The notes beneath the pieces were generated by a model that saw nothing but the letters and a program-made list of their open reading frames with translations, did no database searches and was not told the DNA's origin. Shown piece by piece: positions 43,914-52,495 of a DNA stretch of 60,922 nt; within the stretch, counting starts at the first letter, position 1; each line of letters starts with the position of its first letter. The position numbers and the translations under genes were made by a program. Source of the DNA: CAZTAO01 sp964611645 (GTDB lineage: Bacteria; Armatimonadota; UBA5829); contig CAZTAO010000024.1 in NCBI GenBank assembly GCA_964611645.1, positions 1 to 60,922 on the forward strand, read 5' to 3'.

Positions 43914-44696
43914 ATGAGTTCAAACGGACTTCAGATAGGTGTTTTCGCGGACAATCTCAAGCTGCCGCTCTTGGATGGGATTCGCAAGGCGGCGGAGTTG
44001 GGGTTGGCTTCGTTTCAGTTCGGCACGACCGGTGGGGAATACACGCCCGAGAAGATGGACGCGGCCAAATGCAGGGAGTTCAAGTCATTCTACGAAGGCC
44101 TTGGGCTGAAGCTTTCGGCTACATGCAGCGATTTCGGGCACGGGTTTGTCGATCCCGAGCGCAACAAGACCCTGGTCCCGATGACCCGCGCGCAGGTCGA
44201 TCTGGCAGTCGCGCTCGGCGCAAGCATAATCACAACGCATATAGGGGTAGTGCCCATCGTCCCCGATCAGACTTGGGACGTTCTCAAGGCTGCCCTGAAC
44301 GATGTCGGCAAGTACGCCGAAGACAAAGGCATCTCATTCGCCACGGAAACCGGCCCCGAACCCGGCCCGGTGTTGCGCGATCTCATTGAGTCGCTGGACA
44401 CCAGGGCAGTAAAGGTAAACCTGGACCCCGCGAACCTGGTTATGGCAGGTTACGATCTAGACGAAGCCCTCGATGCGTTGATGCCATACATAGTCCACAC
44501 CCACGCCAAAGACGGCTGGACGGACCCCGGCAAGTGGCGAGAGGCTCCGTTGGGAGAAGGCGACGTCCCCTGGGCGCACTACGTCGGTCGCCTGCGAGCC
44601 GCAGGCTACAAAGGCGCATTCACCATAGAAAGAGAAGCCGGCGACGACCCCGTGGGCGATGTGATCAAGGCAGTTGCGTTTCTGCGAGCGTTGTAG
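43914..44696 (+). CDS. Sugar phosphate isomerase/epimerase-like TIM barrel
   Basis: The 260-residue protein belongs to the xylose-isomerase-like/AP endonuclease 2 superfamily. Motifs are the start LQIGVFADNLKLPLLDGIRKAAELG, a metal-site His in TTHIGVVP, ETGPEPG (metal Glu), KVNLDPANLVM and VHTHAKDGW (metal His/Asp). The final strand contains FTIEREAGDDP. This group typically acts on keto-sugars in carbohydrate breakdown. ATG 43914 is chosen because GGAGGAG lies six bases before it; the frame is open from 43842. It is the first gene of a plus-strand run after the hydrolase, transcribed divergently from it. Confidence 0.85.
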   Translation: MSSNGLQIGVFADNLKLPLLDGIRKAAELGLASFQFGTTGGEYTPEKMDAAKCREFKSFYEGLGLKLSATCSDFGHGFVDPERNKTLVPMTRAQVDLAVALGASIITTHIGVVPIVPDQTWDVLKAALNDVGKYAEDKGISFATETGPEPGPVLRDLIESLDTRAVKVNLDPANLVMAGYDLDEALDALMPYIVHTHAKDGWTDPGKWREAPLGEGDVPWAHYVGRLRAAGYKGAFTIEREAGDDPVGDVIKAVAFLRAL

Positions 44697-44702
44697 GACG
44701 GA

Positions 44703-44768
44703 ATAGGACGCAGATGACGGTACTACCCCTCTGCGTTCTATATGTCCCATTTGTCGTATATGTCCTAT
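44703..44768. repeat. Inverted repeat and TATGTCC tract
   Basis: ATAGGACGCAGA (44703-44714) pairs with TCTGCGTTCTAT (44730-44741, one G-U pair). TATGTCCCATTTGTCGTATA and TGTCCTAT follow, so short CCTAT/GTCCTAT-type words repeat. It may be the 3' end of the isomerase transcript. No T tract is seen. Confidence 0.45.
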
Positions 44769-44859
44769 CCAAGTCTCGCCCGGACTACAGGATTCCGCAG
44801 ACACGGGAATGGCCCTCCTGTGGTATCATGTTCTAGTAGTAAGCGGAAGGGGGCAGGCT

Positions 44860-45786
44860 TTGTTCAAGACATTTTTCATCATATCGATTATCACCGCGCG
44901 CGTGGCGTTTCCGGGGTTGGCTCCTACTCAGGGGGCCAAGACCGACACCGGCCAGGCGCCCGCTTCCAAGTATGTCTCTTTTGACCTATTCGCAAACCGC
45001 GCGCCGTCTGCGGGTTCTCGGGCGTCGGTGTATGTTCCTGACGCTCTGAAGCTGGGGAAGATGGTCCGGATGATCCCGGGAACCGCGCCCGAAGTCCCCA
45101 AGCCACCGAAGAACCCCGCCGATAAGCAGATCATCAAGCAGTATTGGGGTTCGAGCGACGCAGTCGCGCAGGGCCAGCCCATAGATGGCTTTGGCGCGGG
45201 GCAGATCGCCGGGTGCTATGTCGGCAAGAATGCCGGGCTTCCGAGGAAGTCCTACTTCTACTGGCCGCAAGGCGATGAAGCTGAGAACGCCAAGTCGGAG
45301 TCGGCGCAGGGCATGTATCGCCTGAACACCACGTTCGCAGGGATCGCGTCGGCCAATCTGGCTTCCGACCAGGACTTCCTGCAGCCGTTCAGCCTGAAGC
45401 CTCTGCCCGCGAAGATAGACTTCGAGCAGCCAATAAAGGTGGAGTGGGACGCAGTTCCCAACGCTCTGGGCTACCTGATAATCGCTGTTGGAGGAGGGGG
45501 CAAGGAGACTGTTGTGTGGTCTTCCAGCAAGACCCCTAACCCGCCTGAATGCGCGAATATGGAGCCTTACACGGCCGAGGAGATCAAGAATATGCTGGAT
45601 CGCGGCACGTTGCTCGCGCCCACCGCCAACTCCTGCACAATACCTGCATCCGTGTTCAAAGGCTCAAGCACCGTGATGCTGACTGCGCTTGCCCTGGGAA
45701 ATGACAGCATCATTCAGGCCGGCGCGGTCGAGACCAGGGTGATAGTGCGATCAATGGTAACCATTCCGCTGACCAGCGGCAGTTAG
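44860..45786 (+). CDS. Secreted hypothetical protein
   Basis: The 308-residue protein is not recognised. TTG 44860 (MFKTFFIISIITARVAF) is chosen because GGAAGGGGGC lies before it and it gives a normal signal peptide. The frame to 44809 has no ribosome site. After the signal, a Pro-rich stretch precedes SRASVYVPDALKLGKMVRMIPG. The middle contains FYWPQGDEAENAKSESAQGMY and a proline/aspartate region. The last third reads like a beta-sandwich with WDAVPNALGYLIIAVGGGGKETVVW, as in Fn3-type folds. No catalytic motif was seen. It precedes a methyltransferase gene. Confidence 0.6.
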   Translation: MFKTFFIISIITARVAFPGLAPTQGAKTDTGQAPASKYVSFDLFANRAPSAGSRASVYVPDALKLGKMVRMIPGTAPEVPKPPKNPADKQIIKQYWGSSDAVAQGQPIDGFGAGQIAGCYVGKNAGLPRKSYFYWPQGDEAENAKSESAQGMYRLNTTFAGIASANLASDQDFLQPFSLKPLPAKIDFEQPIKVEWDAVPNALGYLIIAVGGGGKETVVWSSSKTPNPPECANMEPYTAEEIKNMLDRGTLLAPTANSCTIPASVFKGSSTVMLTALALGNDSIIQAGAVETRVIVRSMVTIPLTSGS

Positions 45787-45889
45787 GCGCAAGGGGGCAA
45801 GGGCAATAGGGACAGATTCGAATCATCGATCCATCTCGGAACTGGATTCGCAGCAGTATGACCCTGCGCTGCGGCAGTGTCCGCTATGC

Positions 45890-46708
45890 TTGTCCTCCCG
45901 CATCTACATATTCGACCACGAGTTCACCGGCAAGACCATCGATGCCTGCCGGGATTGCGGCGTTAAGTTCCTGAACCCTCAATACTCAGACGCCTACCTC
46001 TCGGACCTCTACAGCCGCTACATCCCCACCGAAGAGGAAATCGCGCAGAGGGGAATGGCGGACGATACCTGGCGCAGGATGATCCACAACCACTACCTGT
46101 CAGGCATCGAGGAGCACGTGCCTAAGGGCAAGCTGCTCTCAATTGGCTCCGGCGATGGTCTCGAAGTGGAAATTGCGCACTCGCGAGGTTGGCAGGTCAC
46201 CGCGCACGAGGTGGACACACGGGAACTGCTTCCGCTGGCGGAGCGCATAGATATCCAGGTGATAGGTGGCGACTTCCTCACTGCCGATATCGAGCCTGGC
46301 TCCTTTGACTGCGTCTACCTCCACCATGTGCTGGAGCACCCGAAGAACCCCAGAGATTACATCGCTAAGATCTCTGAAGTGCTGCGGCCGGGTGGGGGCC
46401 TCTTTATAGCCTGCCCGAACATCGACGGGGCCAACGCCCGGATCAAGACTCTCATCGGAAAGCTGCACCTCAAGCGTACCAGAGGCAAGCACTACGATTG
46501 CTGGCACCACCTCTTCCACTACTCGCCCAAGATCCTCAAACGCGTGCTGGAGCGAGATTTCGGCTTCGAGGTAGTTCGGGCATCCAACGGCTACGGGGAG
46601 GAGGCGAGGGAATATGGAGAGCGGAAGCTGAGGCGCGCGTTTTGGATCGATGAGTTCGCGCCGTGCTGGAAGTCGGTGTTTACAGTTCTCGCACTGCGGG
46701 AGAAGTAG
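45890..46708 (+). CDS. Class I SAM-dependent methyltransferase with N-terminal zinc-ribbon motif
   Basis: The 272-residue frame contains the SAM-binding motif LLSIGSGDGLEVEIAHSRG (about 78-96), then the motif II-like SFDCVYLHHVLEHPKNP and GGGLFIACPNIDG. It belongs to the broad class I family. A cysteine pair CRDCG lies near residue 18. Upstream in frame, before this TTG start, the sequence encodes CPLC with in-frame codons back to at least 45842. The natural protein therefore probably begins earlier, with a full Cys4 ribbon. No ATG, GTG or TTG exists in that extension; CTG 45842 is a candidate start. Its 3' end overlaps the convergent kinase gene by 29 bp. The substrate is unknown. Confidence 0.75.
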   Translation: MSSRIYIFDHEFTGKTIDACRDCGVKFLNPQYSDAYLSDLYSRYIPTEEEIAQRGMADDTWRRMIHNHYLSGIEEHVPKGKLLSIGSGDGLEVEIAHSRGWQVTAHEVDTRELLPLAERIDIQVIGGDFLTADIEPGSFDCVYLHHVLEHPKNPRDYIAKISEVLRPGGGLFIACPNIDGANARIKTLIGKLHLKRTRGKHYDCWHHLFHYSPKILKRVLERDFGFEVVRASNGYGEEAREYGERKLRRAFWIDEFAPCWKSVFTVLALREK

Positions 46709-47606
46709 CCACGAACTCTTGTAACTGCTCTATTGCAGGAATAGAAGTGCGCGCTCCCCGCGAAGTCACAGATAACGCCGCCGCAGCGGAAGCCAGCCTC
46801 AGGCAGTCCGTCAATTCGAGATCACTGACCAGCCCGCAGACGAATGCTCCGTGGAACACGTCGCCTGCTCCGGCTGTGTCCACTGTGTTGACCTTGTAGG
46901 CAGGCAACACTCCCATCTGCTCCCCGGCTTCGTAGACCAGCCCGCGTTCTCCGAGCGTGATCACTACGCAGGCCTTGTTCAACCGCCGCAGGGCATTGAG
47001 TGCGACCGCTTGTTCGTTCTCGTTCCGTATCGATGGAATCCCCGCCACCTGGCAAGCGAACCGTTCCGACGCCAGCAGGTAGTCGACCTTCGGAGCCAGG
47101 GTCTCAGTGCCGGGTCGCAGCGACCCCGCATCCAGAACTGTAGTTGCATTGGGGAACGCCTCAAGCGCATCCAGCGAGGCTTCGAGCTCGTGGCCGTCGA
47201 AGAGCAGGAACTCCGGCTCAAGGTTGGCGAGTCGGTTCGGGTCAGGGTGGTACGGGGCTGATTCCGCCTTACGGTTTATGATGGTGCGGCTGGCGTTATC
47301 GTTGTTGACGAGCAGCACGGACAGCGGGGTGGGGTGGTCTGCTCGCATCTCCAGAAGGCTCGTGTTAACTCCCGCTTTACGCAACTCACCGTGAATGGCA
47401 TGGCCGTATAGGTCATCCCCCACAAGCCCAGCGAAAGCCGTCCTGACGCCATATATCGCCAGCAGACATGCAGCGTTTGCAGCAGGTCCACCGCCACACT
47501 CCAGGCTGTCGTAAGTCTCGGCCTTGGAGTTCTCGGCAGGGTATTCGGATAGGTACATAGTCACGTCATAGCAGGCGTGGCCTATGCAGAGGACATCTAC
47601 CGGCAT
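46680..47606 (-). CDS. PfkB family sugar kinase
   Basis: The 308-residue protein has the two PfkB signatures, GGGPAANAACLLAIYGV (about 38-54) and NTVDTAGAGDVFHGAFVCGL (about 240-259). The latter contains the catalytic Asp in the anion hole. The sugar-binding start is VLCIGHACYDVTMYLSEYP. PfkB kinases phosphorylate sugars such as ribose, fructose or deoxyketogluconate; which one cannot be told. It is convergent with the methyltransferase gene and followed upstream by a Xaa-Pro peptidase-like gene on the same strand. Confidence 0.85.
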   Translation of the reverse strand: MPVDVLCIGHACYDVTMYLSEYPAENSKAETYDSLECGGGPAANAACLLAIYGVRTAFAGLVGDDLYGHAIHGELRKAGVNTSLLEMRADHPTPLSVLLVNNDNASRTIINRKAESAPYHPDPNRLANLEPEFLLFDGHELEASLDALEAFPNATTVLDAGSLRPGTETLAPKVDYLLASERFACQVAGIPSIRNENEQAVALNALRRLNKACVVITLGERGLVYEAGEQMGVLPAYKVNTVDTAGAGDVFHGAFVCGLVSDLELTDCLRLASAAAALSVTSRGARTSIPAIEQLQEFVATSPAVREL

Positions 47607-47651
47607 CGCATTGGCCTTCCGTGTTGGCAGTCACAGAGTTCGAATAGGGTC

Positions 47652-47696
47652 TCGACTCCGCTCGACCAGCGTATGCCGTTCATTGAGCGGAGTCGA
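47652..47696. repeat. Dispersed-type inverted repeat TCGACTCCGCTC
   Basis: TCGACTCCGCTC (47652-47663) and GAGCGGAGTCGA (47685-47696) are a perfect 12-bp inverted repeat, followed by AATGAAC. Sequences of this pattern occur in many unrelated bacterial genomes as palindromic repeats. It lies between the kinase and the M24 gene. Confidence 0.7.
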
Positions 47697-47728
47697 AATG
47701 AACCTAATTCACGAAATGAACTTACTAA

Positions 47729-48901
47729 CTACAGATCGGCAGTCAGCAGCTTGTCCATCTTCGGGCTGAAGGGGACTGGGCCTTTCTCGGTGATCTCGTA
47801 GCCGGTCTCGATCCTCGTGCCGTACCAGGTCGGGTGGCCGAAGAAGCTGACGTCTATACAGATTGCCATTCCCGGCTTGATCACATCGTCGCTGTTAGGG
47901 CCGAAGAACGGCGCCTCGGCTTCGTGCAGACCAATGGTGTGCGCAAACGGGCAGACCAGGTACTTCAGCACGTCGTGCTTCTTGAACAGCGCTCGGGCCG
48001 GAGCGTCTACCTGGCTTCCGGTGTTGCCGGGAACCAGCATCCCCTTGGTCAGTCGCAGAGCCTCCCGGAGGATCTTGATACATTCCTTCTGGTCGGCGGT
48101 GTACTCGCCGGAAACCGGCAGAGCGTCGCCGAACACGCCCGCGTAGCCCGATATCTTGGGTGCAAGGCCGATCATAACCAGTTCGCCCGCTTCCAGCTTC
48201 TTCTGGGACGATGTCGGCACAACCGCATTGCTTCTCTTGCCGCTGCCGACTATCGCGCCAAACCCAAATCCACTCGCGCCCCGGCTTCTGGCGGCATACT
48301 CGCCCTCGGCGGCTACCTGTATCTCTGAGACGCCAGGCGCTATCTTCGCCCGCATCGCGTCGTAGCAGGTGTCGGCGAGCGTGAATGCCTTGCGAATCTG
48401 CTCCAACTCAAACGGAGACTTCTGATACCTGAGCCGAATGAACTCGTCGGTGATGTCGACCAACTCCACGCCAGTGAAGCCGCTCTCGATCTGCGAGTAG
48501 CACTCTTGAGGCATCCTGCCGCCGCCGACCATGCCCACACGCTTGACCTTGCCCAGCGTTGAGTTCAGTTCGGCGAAGAGCTTGGGGAAATCGATAATGG
48601 TTGCATTGGGGTATTCCTCGTCCGGCACCATGAAGACGGGGAAGTTGCGGGTCTCGGTGATGGCACTGTCCATCTTCGCAAACGGCTCACTTTCAGGACC
48701 GCCCAGAAGCATCGGTTCACCCTTGGCTGGGACCAGCACCGCTCCACTCTCGAACTGCGGGCACCAGCCGGTAAGGTACCAGCCGTTGCCGATGTTGAAC
48801 TCATCGTAATACACCAGCGCGATGTCCAGATTCTTGCCGGCCATGATCTTTCTCAGGGCTTGGATCCTCGCCTGAGATTCATTCTGTGGTAGATATCCCA
48901 T
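47729..48901 (-). CDS. M24 family Xaa-Pro peptidase-like protein
   Basis: The 390-residue protein has an N-terminal creatinase-like domain (about 1-150) and a pita-bread catalytic domain. The catalytic domain has VCPFAHTIGLHEAEAPFFGP, VIKPGMAICIDVSF and YGTRIETGYEITE. Metal-site residues of M24 (His, Glu) appear in these blocks, but the first Asp-Asp pair is less clear. A non-proteolytic or lyase-type member cannot be excluded. ATG 48901 follows AAGGAGTG at a good distance; the GTG at 48913 overlaps the site and is rejected. It is separated from the next gene by a repeat cluster. Confidence 0.8.
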   Translation of the reverse strand: MGYLPQNESQARIQALRKIMAGKNLDIALVYYDEFNIGNGWYLTGWCPQFESGAVLVPAKGEPMLLGGPESEPFAKMDSAITETRNFPVFMVPDEEYPNATIIDFPKLFAELNSTLGKVKRVGMVGGGRMPQECYSQIESGFTGVELVDITDEFIRLRYQKSPFELEQIRKAFTLADTCYDAMRAKIAPGVSEIQVAAEGEYAARSRGASGFGFGAIVGSGKRSNAVVPTSSQKKLEAGELVMIGLAPKISGYAGVFGDALPVSGEYTADQKECIKILREALRLTKGMLVPGNTGSQVDAPARALFKKHDVLKYLVCPFAHTIGLHEAEAPFFGPNSDDVIKPGMAICIDVSFFGHPTWYGTRIETGYEITEKGPVPFSPKMDKLLTADL

Positions 48902-48940
48902 TCCAGTTTTCACTCCTTGTGTTTATGTGTCGTATGTTGG

Positions 48941-49175
48941 TTCCCCCTCCGCGCCGGGAGGGGGTTAGGGGGCGGTTCCTTTCGCGTAACAGATGTCCAC
49001 GATTGCTACGCTAGGAGTTCCCTCACCCCAACCCTCTCCCACTGCGGTGGGAGAGGGGGCTACATTCCCCCTCCGCGCCAGGAGGGGGTTAGGGGGCGGT
49101 TCTTTTCACCTGCCAATTCTGCACAATCCTACGTCAGAAGAACCTCACCCAACCCTCTCCGTGCGTGGAGAGGGC
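48941..49175. repeat. Cluster of four G/C-rich palindromic units
   Basis: Two near-identical copies of TTCCCCCTCCGCGCC...GGGGGCGGTTC lie at 48941-48978 and 49065-49102. Between them is CCCTCTCCCAC/GTGGGAGAGGG (49031-49055), and a last CCCTCTCC/GGAGAGGG unit is at 49152-49173. The right end touches the stop codon of the deacetylase. There is no gene here. It belongs to the same family as 18.9, 30.6 and 53.5 kb. Confidence 0.8.
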
Positions 49176-50062
49176 TACTTCGCGTATCTTTCGGCCATCT
49201 CGTTGACTGTCAGGAACTCTGCGTTCCTCTCTTTGAACATTCGTATGAGCTTGCGAAGCTCTTGTAGAGCCACCTCGCCGCAGTTCTTCACGATGAACGG
49301 GTCGGGAATCACCGATCCCTCGCCGTAGGTGATTATCCCTTGAGGCATTTCGTGGAACTCCCACGGGTGCATATAGAAACAGAATACTGCTGGGAGATCG
49401 CGCTCTGCGAAGAACCCTATCATGTTGTCTACGTGCTTGATCAAGGCTTCCGCGCCCGCTGTCCTAAAGAGGGGCCACTGGTCTCTATCCCGGCCGTACT
49501 CATCTTTGCTTTCGATGGTCATATCGGCGAAGTTGGGGATTTCCAGGATCTTCATGTCGCCCTCTTTGGTCCAGTCGGTTCGGCTGGGGTGGTATGGGGC
49601 GAGGCGGTCGCTGTAGTAGTACATCGGATACGACGCGTCTCCGGTGTAGCCGAGGTCCTCAAGCGCGTTGAGCATTGCCGTGCTGCCCCACAGCCTGGGC
49701 GCGCGGAAAGACGTTACCTTGCGACCGAGAGCTTGCTGCACAATATCAGTTGAGACTTCGAGCCTGTGGTAACACTCCTCCGGCAGAATCGGCTTGATAC
49801 CGGGTATATCGAAAAGCTCATCGCCCATAGTCTCATGATAGAGTGAGTGGGAGCCGACTTCGTGCCCCGCCTTGTCCACCATTGTGACTATCTCAGGATG
49901 CTTCCGCACTGCGTCGCCCACGAAGAAGAACGTTGATTTCGCATCTTCGGCGGCAAGCAGTTCCAGCATCTTCGGGGTGCCCCGCTGCAATCCTTCATAG
50001 AACGGCGTCCAACTGCCGACATCGGTCTCCATATCAAATCCAAATACTACTTGAGGCTTCAC
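49175..50062 (-). CDS. Polysaccharide deacetylase family protein (CE4 type)
   Basis: The 295-residue protein has the NodB fold markers: VVFGFDMETDV at the start (metal Asp), AKSTFFFVGDAVRKHPEI, GHEVGSHSLYHETMG (H-x3-H metal pair) and FRAPRLWGS near residue 125. CE4 enzymes remove N- or O-acetyl groups from chitin, peptidoglycan or similar glycans. There is no signal peptide, so it may act inside the cell or on a small substrate. It is coupled by a four-base overlap (ATGA, 50059-50062) to the upstream GH-like gene. Confidence 0.85.
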   Translation of the reverse strand: MKPQVVFGFDMETDVGSWTPFYEGLQRGTPKMLELLAAEDAKSTFFFVGDAVRKHPEIVTMVDKAGHEVGSHSLYHETMGDELFDIPGIKPILPEECYHRLEVSTDIVQQALGRKVTSFRAPRLWGSTAMLNALEDLGYTGDASYPMYYYSDRLAPYHPSRTDWTKEGDMKILEIPNFADMTIESKDEYGRDRDQWPLFRTAGAEALIKHVDNMIGFFAERDLPAVFCFYMHPWEFHEMPQGIITYGEGSVIPDPFIVKNCGEVALQELRKLIRMFKERNAEFLTVNEMAERYAK

Positions 50063-52335
50063 TGCACTATTCCTCCCTCTCCATAAGTCCTGGCGAACGC
50101 GTGGCTGGCAACTATATAGAAGAACTGCTCGATGTCCGGCAGGAGAACGTTCTTTGTGAAATCGATCTTGTCGCGTATCATCTGCGCGTCGAATGCCTTG
50201 CCGTAGACGAAACCGTAGCCAAACAGGTAATTGCTCCTGGCGAGTTCGTAGCCCAGCTCAGCGTTTCTGAGGTCTTCCTCTACTATCTCCACCAACCGGT
50301 TGCGAATTTCCTCCAACTCGGAATTGTGCACCGGCTGCCGGGTGACCCTGTCTCTCTGGACCTGGAACCTCGCAAGGTTGAGCGTGGTTCTGAGGCAGCA
50401 GCTTACCATCAGGGCGACGTCCCGCTCCTTCATCAGAACCGGGCGCAAGGATTCGTCCGCTTTGGTGATAGCCTGGTTGAAGCGTTCCACACCCTGGGTC
50501 CAGTGCGCGTCGGCCAGTGTGTAGCTGTGGAGCATACTCTCTATGCCCAACGGCAGGGTCCAGCGGTAGTCATCGAAGAACAGACGTCTGCGCGGAGCTT
50601 TCCAGAGTTCGTCCTCTTTGTAAAGCTCGACGAACAAGGGGTCGACCGGGTTGAAGCGCTCGGGAAGCCTCTCTGCTTCCTCGCCGAACATCACAAGCGG
50701 GTGAGCCGGGCCAAGATACATCGGGCCTTTCATATACGGGAAGCCGCTGGTTCCGACGGCCAGGACGATGTCTGTGAACGCCGTGCTGAACAGGTCCCAC
50801 GCCGCCAACAGGTCGTGATGCCCGGATTGTCCCGCCAGTCTCTTCGCCATCACTTCCAGCGCATTGCAGTCGTCTTCTGACTGCCACGTCTCCCTGAACC
50901 CGAGCTCCTCGCTGAGAGTGCCTGTCAGGCCTGTGAAACGCCAGTTGGCGAGCACTCCGCTGATATCATCTCTGCATATTCCCTGCCATCTCTGCTGCCA
51001 CAGATCCATCACGGGGATGTAGGGAAGATTATACAGCTCAAGCGTAACCGAACTCTCATTCTTGACGTAGAACGGTATCCCGCGTTTCTTGCAGGCTTCT
51101 CGCTGAACCATATAGGCCTGAGAAGGCCCGATGGTGCTGATGGAGTAGTCGAACACGCTCAGGTCGACTCCGTCTTTGCGAATCCAGGCATCCTTCTCCC
51201 GCGGCGTCATGAAGCCGACCCGGGGATTCAGGAGTTGGATAAGCTCCTTTTGCTCCGGAGACTCGCTCCACAGATGCGCGCTGTAGGGCCACATAGCAAA
51301 CGAAACTCCAGGGTTCTCGGCCCATATTCCTTCTGCAATGCCGTTGATCAGTCCGCCGACAACCTCCGATGGCGCTCTTCCCGAGCACACGGGGCAGTTG
51401 GTTCCGGACTTCGGCCTTGGATGCGGGCGGGTATAGCAGTGCATCAGGCATTCCCCGCCGACTATGGCAATGATCCCCCTGATACCCGGCGCCATTCGGA
51501 TCATCTCGTTCATTACGGCGGCGTAGAGCTTTGTCGTTCCGGGCTCACTTGAGCAGAGGCATACGTGTTCCGGCCCCCACGTGACCGCCCCGCGCATTTC
51601 CGGGTGGCTGACGAACACCGGATCGTCCAGTTTCAGCGCGACCGCGTTTGGGTGGAGATAGATGCCGATATTGAAACGAGCCGCGCGTTGAGAAAGTGAT
51701 GCAAGCCTGTCCAAGCGTCCCGCAGCCTCCGGGCTGATCAGTTCGGGGTAATCCTCGGATTCCAGAACGTAGTCAAACAGATCGAAGTAGAAATGCAGGC
51801 CATTGAACCCATAATGGGCCATCAGGTCGAGGTACTCATCGGTGTAGGTGAGCGGGTCGCCGGCGTCGTCGAAGCCCTGGTGGAATGGGGTGGCCGTGAT
51901 GCGTTCGTCAATGGCCGGGTAGAAGCCGTGGTCGCCCAGCGGCAGGAACGGCCCGCCATTCTCCCCCATCATCCACTGGAGCCTGTGGGTCCCGTAGAGC
52001 GCTCCGGCGGGTGAATCTCCCACAATTCGCACGCTTGAGGGAGAGATATGGATGGCGTAGCTCTCAGCCTCGCCGTCTTTCCACGACACCTCGATCGCAT
52101 TCTCCGTCGGCTGGGTGTCCGTGGCGACGGATATATCAAGGTCGCAGTATTTGCTTAGGAACCGGCGAAGAGATTCCACGCCGCACTGCGCTACGTCGTT
52201 ATTGGTGGCCGGCAGTATCTGCCAGTCGCTGGTAAGCTTCACGCAGTCTTTGGATTGGGGGGACGCGCTGAAGTGGCGCGGCATCGAGTCCAGTTCGGCG
52301 GCGAGAAGCAGATCACGGTCAGTAATAGGGATCAT
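50059..52335 (-). CDS. Cytosolic glycoside-hydrolase-like protein with GH20b domain
   Basis: The 758-residue protein has no signal peptide. Residues about 35-135 form a GH20 domain-2 fold (SYAIHISPSSVRIVG and GALYGTHRLQWMMGE). The following barrel starts near 145 (TATPFHQGFDDAGDPLTY). It contains HYGFNGLHFYFDLFDYVLES and IIAIVGGECLMHCYTRP, with CPVC near residue 330. A helical C-terminal part (about 560-758) follows. It looks like a distant hexosaminidase-type enzyme, but the true family and catalytic residues are not certain. Overlap with the deacetylase gene suggests joint breakdown of an acetylated amino-sugar. Confidence 0.7.
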   Translation of the reverse strand: MIPITDRDLLLAAELDSMPRHFSASPQSKDCVKLTSDWQILPATNNDVAQCGVESLRRFLSKYCDLDISVATDTQPTENAIEVSWKDGEAESYAIHISPSSVRIVGDSPAGALYGTHRLQWMMGENGGPFLPLGDHGFYPAIDERITATPFHQGFDDAGDPLTYTDEYLDLMAHYGFNGLHFYFDLFDYVLESEDYPELISPEAAGRLDRLASLSQRAARFNIGIYLHPNAVALKLDDPVFVSHPEMRGAVTWGPEHVCLCSSEPGTTKLYAAVMNEMIRMAPGIRGIIAIVGGECLMHCYTRPHPRPKSGTNCPVCSGRAPSEVVGGLINGIAEGIWAENPGVSFAMWPYSAHLWSESPEQKELIQLLNPRVGFMTPREKDAWIRKDGVDLSVFDYSISTIGPSQAYMVQREACKKRGIPFYVKNESSVTLELYNLPYIPVMDLWQQRWQGICRDDISGVLANWRFTGLTGTLSEELGFRETWQSEDDCNALEVMAKRLAGQSGHHDLLAAWDLFSTAFTDIVLAVGTSGFPYMKGPMYLGPAHPLVMFGEEAERLPERFNPVDPLFVELYKEDELWKAPRRRLFFDDYRWTLPLGIESMLHSYTLADAHWTQGVERFNQAITKADESLRPVLMKERDVALMVSCCLRTTLNLARFQVQRDRVTRQPVHNSELEEIRNRLVEIVEEDLRNAELGYELARSNYLFGYGFVYGKAFDAQMIRDKIDFTKNVLLPDIEQFFYIVASHAFARTYGEGGIVQ

Positions 52336-52495
52336 GTTGGCTTTACACCTGATAGTTCATTGGGCGGGTTGCACCCGCCGTGTTATATATACTACCATGA
52401 CACGGCTAGAGTTTCACGTCAAAAGCGCGATCTTGTGTCTTGGACCGGTGCCACTATCGCGGCGTTGGTTCACAACGAGCTAGAGGAGGTTCGCA

